Positions 28,026 to 36,419 of a stretch of 64,000 nt of DNA are shown here, in pieces. Source of the DNA: JABDEZ01 sp965276955 (GTDB taxonomy: Bacteria > Bacteroidota > Bacteroidia > Chitinophagales > Chitinophagaceae). A model generated the notes under the pieces. That model did no database searches, had not been told where the DNA came from, and saw only the letters and a program-made list of their open reading frames with translations. Position 1 is the stretch's first letter; every line of letters begins with the position of its first letter. A program made the position numbers and the translations under genes. The DNA lies in contig CBDIBP010000027.1 of the NCBI GenBank assembly GCA_965276955.1, positions 1-64,000 on the forward strand. The letters run 5' to 3'.

Positions 28026-28165
28026 ACCTTTGCGAGTTCCGGTCAAAGACCGGTTTTGTTGGCAGTTCGAGATGCGATGCGCTCGAACATCTCTAACAAC
28101 AGGAGTCTGAAGACTCCATTACCAGTGTTCGACGTAGTCAAAAGAAGACTACGCCGGAGTAAAGA
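28026..28165 (+). repeat. Chain of four short hairpins at the island junction
   Basis: Four perfect hairpins follow each other: 28039-28053 (CCGGTC/GACCGG, loop AAA), 28065-28088 (GTTCGAG/CTCGAAC), 28102-28117 (GGAGTC/GACTCC, loop TGAA) and 28133-28153 (CGTAGTC/GACTACG). The last two align with the 58.05-58.1 kb junction in reverse (TCTGAAGA, CGACGTAGTCA), where the pairing is kept less fully. The chain ends 15 bases before the stop of the accessory gene. Confidence 0.65.
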
Positions 28166-28179
28166 GTGAGTGTCTTCTT

Positions 28180-28926
28180 TTATAATTTAGATACGCTTAT
28201 AAAAACTAATTTTAAATCGTGTTCTATGAGAGAAATGTAGTCTAATAAGAACTGTGATTTTTCTATTTGAAACCTATGCGTAAAACTGCCAATTTCAGTA
28301 TAATTCAACTTTAAATAATTCCACAATCTAATTTGGTCAGTTAATTTGTTTTCTTCTTGTTTTAAAAAGCATTTACTATGCGTTATTTTGTTTTTAATCT
28401 CTGAATAAAACTTTCGCTTATCTTCATTTTCACTTACAACAAGATTGGGAACCTCACCTACTAACCCTGATAATAAAAACTCAATATCTTTTAAGCCATC
28501 ATTTAAGTTTGAAATATTCTTTTTTTTATTGTCCTTCTTGTTTTTGCGCGTAGCGATATTCTTAGATTTATATTTATTCAGAATTTCAATACATTCTAAT
28601 AAACGTCCTTCAAACATACTATGTATGGAAACAAACGTTGAATGCAATGTAAATTGTCTAAAACTATCGACGTGTGAAAATTCATCTCTGATATCATTCA
28701 GATCTTCGTTCCATGCATCACTAATTGCTTTTTTAGTTTCATTTTCCTCTTTAATAATATATTTCCCGAAGAATTTAATGAGCTCTCTATAGTTGAATAT
28801 CTCATCAATAAATCCATTTGAATAGTTTGGTATGCCTCCTTCAAAAGCAATCATGACTTCTTCAAAATCATTAAAAGAGTTTTCATAATAATCAATATCC
28901 GTTTCAATCTTTTTCGTCAATTGCAT
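28180..28926 (-). CDS. HEPN-like protein of unknown function (accessory island)
   Basis: A 248-residue, mostly helical, Lys/Asn/Glu-rich protein in a strongly AT-rich stretch unlike its neighbours. The segment FVSIHSMFEGRLLECIEIL (about 99-117) and IKNKITHSKC (177-186) recall HEPN domains, whose ribonuclease motif is RN-x3-H. Here Lys178 takes the place of the arginine (K-N-x3-H183), so catalysis is uncertain. HEPN proteins are frequent toxins or defence effectors. It starts 13 bases after the WG-repeat gene stop and is cotranscribed with it. The family call is tentative. Confidence 0.5.
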   Translation of the reverse strand: MQLTKKIETDIDYYENSFNDFEEVMIAFEGGIPNYSNGFIDEIFNYRELIKFFGKYIIKEENETKKAISDAWNEDLNDIRDEFSHVDSFRQFTLHSTFVSIHSMFEGRLLECIEILNKYKSKNIATRKNKKDNKKKNISNLNDGLKDIEFLLSGLVGEVPNLVVSENEDKRKFYSEIKNKITHSKCFLKQEENKLTDQIRLWNYLKLNYTEIGSFTHRFQIEKSQFLLDYISLIEHDLKLVFISVSKL

Positions 28927-28939
28927 AATATTAATTTTA

Positions 28940-30409
28940 TTAATCTTCCCAATATTGAGTACCCAATATATTTTGATAACCTAAAAAAATGTCATTATCA
29001 TAACGTTGATATGTTCCATTTTCTTCAAATATGCCTATTGGAGTACTTGTAGTAAATAGGTTATCTTTGAAATATTCGAAAGAAAATTCGCTCTGTAACG
29101 GTATTTTAACCTCTCCATTTTTACTAATTACACCCATTTTATCATTTATTCCAATAACTGCGAAACCATTGGAAAATGGCCCTACAACGTCATATAAGAA
29201 ATCAATCACCGTTTCTCCAACTTTATTAATGTATCCCCACTTTTCATTTTTATTAGCACCACACAATCCTTCAGAAAAACTTGTAAGCCCGTCAAAAACA
29301 AACGGAATTACCTCTACTCCTTCCCTATTTATACACCCCCAAGCCCCACTAAAATATTTTTTTACACTTGCTATATCTTCTGAAAAAGATTTTGCTATAG
29401 CGTAATCTGCCTTTGTTACATCTTCACCACAGTCATTTATATACTTCCATCTGCATTTATCAAAAGCGTCAATAAACTTATCGTTACCAATAAACTTAAC
29501 ACAAGCTAATCCATTCCGAAACTCACTTGCATCTGGATATTTACATTCGATTACTACTTCATTTTGAATATTAATAAACCCATAATTCATATCCATAGAA
29601 CCGGGAAATTGATATCTAATGCCCGTAGTAGGATCTTCCCATCCCTTGTTATAATAGTCTATATATTCTTGATCAGCATAACCTACAATTGCTAACCCTT
29701 CGGAGAAATCATCAGCCCAATGATAACTACAAGGGATTTTTTCAATTCCTCTATTATCAATAAATCCCCATTTACCAGCCATTTTTATTCTTGCATAACA
29801 CTCTTTAAATTGAGAAGCCTGCTCATATATTATTGGTATAACGATTATTCCGTCCTCATTAATAAACCCAAACTTCTCATCCAATTTAACCAATGCTAAA
29901 TCTTCTCTAAGATCATATGCCTCCTGTAATATGCACGGGAAAATTAAATCCCCAAGTTTATTTATATAACCATACCGCTCACTTGATATAGTATTCACTT
30001 CTAGATTTAAATCTAAATTCGGATTTATATTCTCAGTTATTTTAACCCACGCAATCCCTTTGGAAAAAGCACCTACTTCATTATAAATACATTCGATTAC
30101 AATTTTCTTATTTCTATCGCAAAAACCCCATTTGTCTCCTTTTCTAAAAGGTATCAATTCTGGCAGGTTTTTATTTACATGCGACCCATTTAAAAAATTT
30201 ATTGAGGCCTCTTCTGCTATGTTTCCTGCACGGGAAATTCGTGTATGTTCATCAAAACTTGCAGCATCTTCGGAAGAAAACACACCCATAAATTTGTCTG
30301 AAAGGCGGTGTTGGGTTTCTGTTACAATACGCAATACATTCAGTTTTTCCAGCTCTTGCAAAAGATCAATTCCATTTTCATTGTACACTTCAACGGTTAC
30401 AAGTTTCAT
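28940..30409 (-). CDS. WG-repeat protein with antitoxin-like N-terminus
   Basis: A 489-residue protein. About nine WG repeats of 30-50 residues fill residues 95-460 (WGFCDRNKKIVIECIYNEV, YGYINKLGD, FGFINEDG, WGFIDNRG, YGFINIQN, WGCINREG, WGYINKVG, MGVISKNG), which fold as beta-rich binding repeats. The first 60 residues (DLLQELEKLNVLRIV, LSDKFMGVFSSEDAASFDEH) instead resemble small Bacteroidota antitoxins with the L(S)xKFxG signature. That part is also less AT-rich than the rest. No signal peptide. It is followed by the HEPN-like gene. Function unknown; a sensor or scaffold is a guess. Confidence 0.75.
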   Translation of the reverse strand: MKLVTVEVYNENGIDLLQELEKLNVLRIVTETQHRLSDKFMGVFSSEDAASFDEHTRISRAGNIAEEASINFLNGSHVNKNLPELIPFRKGDKWGFCDRNKKIVIECIYNEVGAFSKGIAWVKITENINPNLDLNLEVNTISSERYGYINKLGDLIFPCILQEAYDLREDLALVKLDEKFGFINEDGIIVIPIIYEQASQFKECYARIKMAGKWGFIDNRGIEKIPCSYHWADDFSEGLAIVGYADQEYIDYYNKGWEDPTTGIRYQFPGSMDMNYGFINIQNEVVIECKYPDASEFRNGLACVKFIGNDKFIDAFDKCRWKYINDCGEDVTKADYAIAKSFSEDIASVKKYFSGAWGCINREGVEVIPFVFDGLTSFSEGLCGANKNEKWGYINKVGETVIDFLYDVVGPFSNGFAVIGINDKMGVISKNGEVKIPLQSEFSFEYFKDNLFTTSTPIGIFEENGTYQRYDNDIFLGYQNILGTQYWED

Positions 30410-30850
30410 ATTGACATTTTTAAACGTATAGTTTAGGCGGACTGCTGCATTAAATCTACAACGTTTATCGAAAATTTTCAGGTTGGAATGTAAGAGTGCA
30501 GGTGCGCAGATATAGTCTAAGAATCGCTATCAAGTGCAAAACAATCTTTGGCTTTAGTTTTCAAATGCCAATCGCAGATTGGCGGCACTTTTTTGACACA
30601 GGTCACCCTTCGGTAGACCTGCGCCAGTGAGAAATAATTGATACTGCGACGAACAAGTGCGTTAGAGATGATACATTGTCCTTTTTAATTACTGTCAAAA
30701 ATTAGCAATTCAGATTAGCTATTTCTACGGCTAAATACATTTTTTTTGACTCCTATTCGGTAAACCTGCACTAGTGAGTAGTTCAATGTATTACGCATGA
30801 CTTGATCAGCCTAATTGCAAATGCTCAGGGGTACCGGGTCAAGCCCGGTT
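30410..30850. other. 441-base intergenic region with hairpins and a diverged duplication
   Basis: No gene is supported here. It holds a hairpin TGCCAATC-GCA-GATTGGC (30566-30584), a 6-base hairpin CAGGTC/GACCTG at 30599-30621, two diverged copies of a roughly 70-base sequence, and GC-rich hairpins at the end of the symporter gene (ACCGGG/CCCGGT, 30833-30849). Confidence 0.6.
30589..30803 (+). repeat. Two diverged direct copies of a ~70-base sequence
   Basis: The segment at about 30589-30657 and that at about 30737-30803 share TTTTTTGAC, TTCGGTA(g/a)ACCTGC, AGTGAG and a similar tail ending in an ACG/GCG-rich run. They are separated by about 80 unrelated bases. Neither copy encodes a protein. 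They may be remnants of a duplicated attachment or regulatory site beside the accessory island. Confidence 0.5.
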
Positions 30851-32544
30851 CTATTGGGCTTTTTGCTTTGGCGTAAAAATTCCCACCACCCCACATATCA
30901 CTACTACCAGCAAAGCCCCCACTACGTTCAGCCAAAGGAAAGATATGATGTTGAGGCAGTAGACGATGACCACGCATATTTCGGTGATAATAGCAGCTGC
31001 GAATACGGTATTCCCTTTCACTTTCTTCATGTAAAAGGCTACCAGGAATATGCCCAATATGGTGCCATAGAACAACGAGCCCAATACATTCACAGCTTCT
31101 ATCAACGAACCCATGTGTGTGGCGAACATGGCTACGGCTATGCAGAATATACCCCATGCGAGCGTGTGCAAGCGACCGGTTATGAGCTGCGCTTTTTCGT
31201 CTCTTATTTTTTTACTGCGGGATAAGTGTATATCCATCATAGACGATGCGGTGAGCGAGTTCAGTGCTGCCGATATAGACCCCCAGGATGCCAGGAATAT
31301 GACCGCGAATATCAACCCTACAAGACCTTTGGGTAGGGTATGTTTCACAAAGTACAGAAAGATGTAGTTGGTGTCATTGGTATCTGCGCTATAGTGCTTG
31401 CGGCTCATCGTACTTACAACACTATCGCGTATCAGTTGCAGTTGCTGCTGTGTTTGCTTTAGCTCTTGTACTTTAGTGTTAGTAGCTGCCGTGTTTGTCC
31501 TGTCCGCATGTGTCAGTGCTATTGCCTGTTGGCTATATTGGTCGTGCAGTTTGTTGTATCGGGCCTCTACCTGGTGTGCTGCAGCCGGTTCGCTCTGCTT
31601 GTAGTTGTTGTAAGCGCCATCATTAAAATATAGAGGTGCCGCCTGGAAACTATAAAAGGCAAACAGCAACGCGCCTATCAGCAGTATGCAGAATTGCATA
31701 GGTATCTTTACCAGCCCGTTGAGGAGCAAGCCCATATTGCTTTCGCGGGTGTCCTTAGCGGTGATGTACCTGCCTACCTGGCTTTGGTCGGTACCGAAGT
31801 AGGAGAGCGCCAGGAAGAAGCCGCCTATCAGTCCGCTCCATATATTGTACTTATCCTTCCAGCTAAAGCCTGTGGTGATCACATTCAGCTTGCCCGACTT
31901 ACCCGCTATATACAGCGCATCGCTGAATGTAGCGCCTGCGGGCAACTGGTGTACAACCAAAGGTAGCCCGGCAATGGCCATAGCAGATAAGTATGATGAT
32001 GAACTGTAGTTTCTGCGTATGCGCAACAGCCTTGGCCCCGCCTGTGTATGTGTAGATAATGAGCAGGCCGCCCATGAGGGCATTAGTAAGGTACATATTC
32101 CACCCTAAAATAGAGGACAGTATAATGGATGGTGCATAGATGCTGATACCTGTAGACAACCCGCGCGACAGCAGGAAGAGCAGTGAAGTAAGCAGCCGTG
32201 TCTTCCGGTCGAAACGCTGCTCCAGGTACTCGTAAGCAGTGTACACATTCAGCTTGCCTGAAGATGGGTATGAATGTGATACAGATAACTATCATGGCCA
32301 GTGGCAGGCCAAAATAATACTGCACAAAGCGCATACCATCGGTATAGGCCTGGCCGGGTGCCGAAAGGAAGGTGATAGCGCTGGCCTGTGTGGCCATAAT
32401 GCCCATGAGCACTATGTACCACGGCATGCGCTTATCGGCAAGCAGGTAGGTGCTTACGCCGCGCTGACCACGGCCTTTGTACATGCCATAGAGTATGGTA
32501 CAGGACAGCGTAGCCAGCAGCACTATCCAGTCTATACTACTCAC
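30851..32544 (-). pseudogene. Sodium:solute symporter gene broken by two frameshifts
   Basis: The 1.7-kb region encodes a full-length (about 564 residues) sodium:solute symporter (SSS) if two single-base insertions are corrected. The N-terminal frame (SSIDWIVLLATLSCTILYG, WYIVLMGIMATQASAITFLS) ends near 32256, where AGGCAAGCTG should read AGGAAGCTG. The middle frame (NVYTAYEYLEQRFDRKTRLL) ends near 31990. The last frame runs from there to 30851 and ends KQKAQ. Everything else is intact, so this is either a recent pseudogene or two sequencing errors. The GTG start at 32544 overlaps the stop of the small membrane protein gene. Confidence 0.85.
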
Positions 32545-32648
32545 GACCAGTACTGTGTGAACCAGTAATAAAATACCACTTGCAGCAGTAGCGCTATTGC
32601 TACCGCTGCATACCAGCTATTCCAGTTCTTATAGAGCGCTTTCTTCAC
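32541..32648 (-). CDS. Small single-helix membrane protein before the symporter
   Basis: A 35-residue protein begins at GTG 32648, with a basic N-terminus (MKKALYKNWNSWY) and one membrane helix (AAVAIALLLQVVFYYWF). Its TGA overlaps the symporter start (GTGA), and it follows the PIG-L gene stop by 21 bases. The arrangement suggests a small partner subunit of the symporter. The call rests on position and composition only. Confidence 0.55.
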   Translation of the reverse strand: MKKALYKNWNSWYAAVAIALLLQVVFYYWFTQYWS

Positions 32649-32669
32649 ATTGTTGCTTTGCTGCTGTCG

Positions 32670-35114
32670 TTATTTTCCTGCCGATATCATATTCATGAAC
32701 AGGCGTATAGCGCCTTTATTGCCCGCAGGTAATTGCCTGGAGAAGGAAAGGGATGTGTATATGTAATTACCCTTGCCATACTTGGTGTATAGTGTAGACC
32801 CGGTAAGGGGCTGTTCACCTTCGTCGTTCATGCTGAACAGGGGCTGGTATTTATCGTCCCACTTGGTGGCGAAATACAATCCACGTTCCTGCACCCAGCC
32901 TTTAAAGTCGTCGCTGGTTATCTTGTTAGGATAGTTAAGGATGCGCGCTTTAGCATCTAAAAAATTCACTGTAGCATCTTCTTCTGTTACCCGCTTGTCT
33001 GTAATAGTGAATGGATAAGGGCCAAGCTGGGTGGTAGACATATCCTGCAGGGTATTGTACTGCATTACCAGCGTGCCGCCATCCTGCACATATTTCAGCA
33101 ATACCGGTATCCATGCCGCCATGCGTTTTTCTACGTTCACTGCGCGTATGCCGGTCACTATAGCATCATACTTTTTCAGGCTGGCAGGGTTAGCCATGTC
33201 ACTCTCCTTTAGCACATCTACCTGCAGGCCGGCCAAGCGCAGGAAAGTAACTGTAAAGTCGCCCGGACCTTCTATAACACCAACACGTTTTGCGGTGCAC
33301 TTCCAGGTAGGGCGCACTATTTTTATGGCCGGTGTAGTAAAGTATTGCAGTACGGGTAAGTGGCTGTATTGGATGACATGCTGGGCCAAGCTATAATGAT
33401 AATTATCAGCTGTAAGGGATGCTGTTATTACCATATCCTCCTTACCTGCTTTTAGCAATTGAGCGCTGGATAAATGTATCGCTATTACAGTATCGTTATT
33501 GGCTGTAAGGTCAAATTTCCCTGTAGTGATCATATTTCCGGCTTCGCCGCTATTCAGGTGCAGCACTGCGTTTGCAATCGTCTTGAAAGGGCGCAAGCGC
33601 ACTGCTATATCCGCACTGCCATCAGCATGTGCTACTTCCAGGTCGGTCACGAACTCTACTGATATGTCAGGCACTATGCGCAGTTGTTCTACCACATCGC
33701 CCTTTACAGGGTCCAGCTTTTTATAAGACAAGGGTACAGGCACATCAAAAGTGATATGGTCTATCCTCACCTTTACGATGGCGTTCACATTGTTTGGTGT
33801 TTCCGGTTGGCCCAGCAGTGTGTTGTCTGGTATGGTATAAAATGCAAACTCTTTAGCCGTTGGTGCTGACAGCCAATAGGGCTGCGTAACAGGCAGATTT
33901 GCAGGAAGGATAACCGTATGCTGTACCGTATATAAAGTATCATTCCCCAGCTGCATATCCATGGTAGTATCTTGCAATTGCCCTGCCAGCCATTTTACAG
34001 AGACCACATGCACCGGCATTTGGGAGCGTGCTATTACATGCATTGTAAATGGCAATGCTGCACCAGCCGTAGCCTGTGGTTTATTGGTATAGAACTCCGC
34101 CATCAGGCCGCTGCAGTCCAGTATCACTGCATTTATCTCTTTTAGTTTTTCTTCCCGCCAGTAGGCGTCCTTTACTTCTTCTATCTTCTTGCGCACAGCC
34201 AGCAATGCGGGCAGGCTGGCATCGGGGTGATTGTAATTGTAGTGCTCCAGTATGTCTTGTATATCTTCCCCTATGTCCTTTCTATTTACTCTGCCCCAGG
34301 TAATGTCTATACCATCAAATAGTGATGTGGTTGCAGGGTCTCCATCTACCAGTTTGAAATATTCTGTTTGCACACCGGGTATTGATGGTGTGCCTGCACC
34401 CTGGCTTTTGTGCACACTGCGGCTGACGCCCGCCAGCTCGCCACTGCCCATGCCCAGGAACGGCAGGTATTCGCCCACAGCTATTTTCAATTGGTCTTCT
34501 GAAGTGGTATTGCGGTCGCCAAAACGATAAGCGTTGAAGAAGATACGCTTTGGCTTCCACTCCAGTTGCTGGGATGCTTTAAATGCCTCAGCCGCTATTA
34601 TTGCCGATGATGCATGGTGCCCGTGCCCTGCCTGTGTATTAGGCGGGAAACGGCAAATGATCACATCGGGCCGGAACTGTTGTATCACCGATACCGCATC
34701 GCTCACCAAAGTTGCCTTATCCCAATGCTTGAAGGTTTCCTGATAGGTCTTTGAAAAGCCAAAGTCTACAGCACGGGTAAAGAACTGCCCGGCGCCATCT
34801 ATTTTACGGGCTTCCATCAGCTCATGGGTACGTATCAGGCCCAGGGCTGCGCCCTGCTCGCTGCCCAGTATGTTCTGTCCACCATCGCCACGGGTTAGCG
34901 AAAGGTATGAAGTGCGTATGTTGCGGTCGTTCACCAGCCATCCCAGCAGCCTGGTATTCTCATCGTCGGGGTGGGCAGCCACATACAGCACACTGGTCAG
35001 GTGCTTCAGCATAGCTATCTTATGGTATATTTTTCCCGCCGCAGGGGGGCGCACTTGTTGCGCATTAGCAACGCTGAAACCGCAGGCAAGCAGAACGCAG
35101 AGAATTCTTTTCAT
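32670..35114 (-). CDS. PIG-L family deacetylase, secreted, with C-terminal extension
   Basis: An 814-residue exported protein: signal peptide (MKRILCVLLACGFSVANAQQ), then a PIG-L/LmbE deacetylase domain (about 40-290) with the zinc/catalytic motif AHPDDE (47-52) and a downstream AGHGHH zinc motif. These enzymes remove acetyl groups from GlcNAc-type sugars. The remaining 500 residues contain beta-sandwich-like regions and a late ThuA/GATase-like domain (GVIEGPGDFTVTFLRLAGLQVDVL, IVTGIRAVN). It may act on extracellular glycans. It is the first gene of a run with the small membrane protein and the symporter. Confidence 0.9.
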   Translation of the reverse strand: MKRILCVLLACGFSVANAQQVRPPAAGKIYHKIAMLKHLTSVLYVAAHPDDENTRLLGWLVNDRNIRTSYLSLTRGDGGQNILGSEQGAALGLIRTHELMEARKIDGAGQFFTRAVDFGFSKTYQETFKHWDKATLVSDAVSVIQQFRPDVIICRFPPNTQAGHGHHASSAIIAAEAFKASQQLEWKPKRIFFNAYRFGDRNTTSEDQLKIAVGEYLPFLGMGSGELAGVSRSVHKSQGAGTPSIPGVQTEYFKLVDGDPATTSLFDGIDITWGRVNRKDIGEDIQDILEHYNYNHPDASLPALLAVRKKIEEVKDAYWREEKLKEINAVILDCSGLMAEFYTNKPQATAGAALPFTMHVIARSQMPVHVVSVKWLAGQLQDTTMDMQLGNDTLYTVQHTVILPANLPVTQPYWLSAPTAKEFAFYTIPDNTLLGQPETPNNVNAIVKVRIDHITFDVPVPLSYKKLDPVKGDVVEQLRIVPDISVEFVTDLEVAHADGSADIAVRLRPFKTIANAVLHLNSGEAGNMITTGKFDLTANNDTVIAIHLSSAQLLKAGKEDMVITASLTADNYHYSLAQHVIQYSHLPVLQYFTTPAIKIVRPTWKCTAKRVGVIEGPGDFTVTFLRLAGLQVDVLKESDMANPASLKKYDAIVTGIRAVNVEKRMAAWIPVLLKYVQDGGTLVMQYNTLQDMSTTQLGPYPFTITDKRVTEEDATVNFLDAKARILNYPNKITSDDFKGWVQERGLYFATKWDDKYQPLFSMNDEGEQPLTGSTLYTKYGKGNYIYTSLSFSRQLPAGNKGAIRLFMNMISAGK

Positions 35115-35128
35115 GATATATAAATGTA

Positions 35129-35161
35129 AAACACCGGCAATTTAAGCAATAGCCGGTGTTT
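35129..35161 (-). terminator. Terminator after the DUF2911 gene
   Basis: AAACACCGGC (35129-35138) pairs perfectly with GCCGGTGTTT (35152-35161). On the minus strand it lies 46 bases past the DUF2911 stop and is followed by TTTACATTTA. Confidence 0.75.
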
Positions 35162-35206
35162 TGTTATGTAAATGGAATGAACGAAATGTTTATAAGCCTA
35201 TAAAGC

Positions 35207-36065
35207 TTAGTTAGATGCTTTCGCTTCCTTGTTCATTTCATTTATTATCTTATTGTTGTTGTGTATGTATTCTGCTTCCAGGGCCTGGCCTTTAGCGGTT
35301 TCCATGCTTTTTTTAGCCGCTGCTATAGCTGCCTGTTTGTGGCCCAGTTTCGCCTCTATGCGGGCTTTCAGGTACCACATGAAGAAAGCCTGTTGGTTAC
35401 CTTCCAGCGCCTTGTCTACATAGGTATCGGCAGTTTCCAGATTCTGGTTGGTCTCGTAGTAGTAGTTAGCTGCCTGGAAGTAGGGGATGTTCGGGGTAGA
35501 GATAGCTTTAGTTATAGCAGCGTTAAGGCGCTCTTCGTTGTGGGCTACTACTGGTATCACCAGTCTTGTTCTCTCCCATGTCATTTCTATTTTGCAGGAG
35601 TTGAAAGTGATGCTTGTGAACTCAATGGTAAAGTTCTGCACCGTCTTCTCCATTTCGTGTGTCTTTACTTTAAAACGTGCTACATCATCAGCGCGGTCGT
35701 AGCCATCGGGCCCCATCTGGCCTTTGCCTTTATTTAGTATTATTTCCCATTCTTTTTCACCAGGTATGGAGTAGATAACATATTCACCTGCCTTTACGGG
35801 CATGTCCGCTACGGTCACATCTTCACCAAATTTTATTTTGGTAGGGCCGTTAGCGCCAGTGCGCCAAGGCTTGCCGTAGGCCACTACATCGCCAAATATC
35901 TTGCGGCCACGTATACCCGGACGGCTGTAAGACAATTCGATATTAGATGTAGAGAAATCCTGCGTGATCTTTGTTGTAGGACTCAGTGAAGGCAATTTCA
36001 GGTCCTGGGGCATTCATGGTAAGTGCCGCCGCCATGAAGCATGCAGAAAGGAATAAGTTTTTCAT
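35207..36065 (-). pseudogene. DUF2911 protein gene, frameshifted in the signal peptide
   Basis: The main frame (to 35207) encodes a DUF2911 domain (SRPGIRGRKIFGDVVAYGKPW, EYVIYSIPGEKEWEIILN) followed by helical repeats. The signal peptide MKNLFLSACFMAAALTMNA begins at 36065 but lies in another frame; it joins the domain if CCCC at 36007-36010 is read as CCC. As written, translation would have to start at 36013 without a signal peptide. The protein is normally exported; DUF2911 proteins are of unknown function. One-base insertion in a C run is a common sequencing error, so the gene may well be intact. Confidence 0.8.
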
Positions 36066-36102
36066 TATTGTGTGGTTTTATTTTGCGTGCAAATTAAGGG
36101 TA

Positions 36103-36327
36103 TCAGCTCAAACGTTGCCGGAAATTTATTGATAGGGATATATGCTGTGTTATTTGACCGGGTGAGGCGCTACTACCAGCCCGTGCCATTACATCGCTCA
36201 TTTCCTTAGGGCCGGATGGCATGCCTTTGCCCATCAGCGCTACCAATTCCCTAAAATAAGCAGGGCCAATACTTGCCGGGGTCAGCACGCATAGTGTTAC
36301 TGTTTTTGATCACACGTAAGATAAGCG
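36103..36327 (-). pseudogene. Fragment of a cupin-domain protein gene
   Basis: The reading frame SKTVTLCVLTPASIGPAYFR and the following ELVALMGKGMPSGPKE, MSDVMARAG resemble the extreme C-terminus of small cupins (the segment after the barrel). Upstream in this frame a stop occurs before any cupin barrel, and there is no second half elsewhere. The open frame can only start at GTG 36288. It is most likely a leftover of a deleted gene. Confidence is modest because the match is short. Confidence 0.4.
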
Positions 36328-36372
36328 ATCATAGCATTATTACCATTATTCATCATGGCCTTATAAACGCAG

Positions 36373-36399
36373 ATAGCCCCGGCACTTGTCAGGGGCTAT
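36373..36399 (-). terminator. Probable terminator of the sulfotransferase-like gene
   Basis: ATAGCCCC (36373-36380) pairs with GGGGCTAT (36392-36399), about 20 bases past the stop at 36420. The U-tract on the minus strand is weak, so efficiency is uncertain. Confidence 0.5.
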
Positions 36400-36419
36400 T
36401 GATAACGCGGTCTTAATTT

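Larger units (their letters stand above)
27702..28179. other. 478-base intergenic region: repeat copy A and hairpin chain
   Basis: The region between the ABC ATPase stop and the HEPN-like gene stop has no convincing gene. The 68-codon open frame at 27963-28169 runs through the hairpin chain and has no protein-like features. The structured repeat and the hairpin chain are listed separately. Confidence 0.75.

Noticed and set aside
28026..28165. CRISPR array
   Set aside because: The short hairpins differ in sequence and spacing, and there are no identical repeats, spacers or cas genes.
27963..28169. 68-codon frame in the 27.7-28.2 kb intergenic region
   Set aside because: It lies across a chain of perfect hairpins shared with the 58-kb region and has no protein-like composition.
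30851..32544. Programmed frameshifting in the symporter gene
   Set aside because: Two independent one-base insertions without slippery heptamers or downstream structures make decay or sequencing error more likely.
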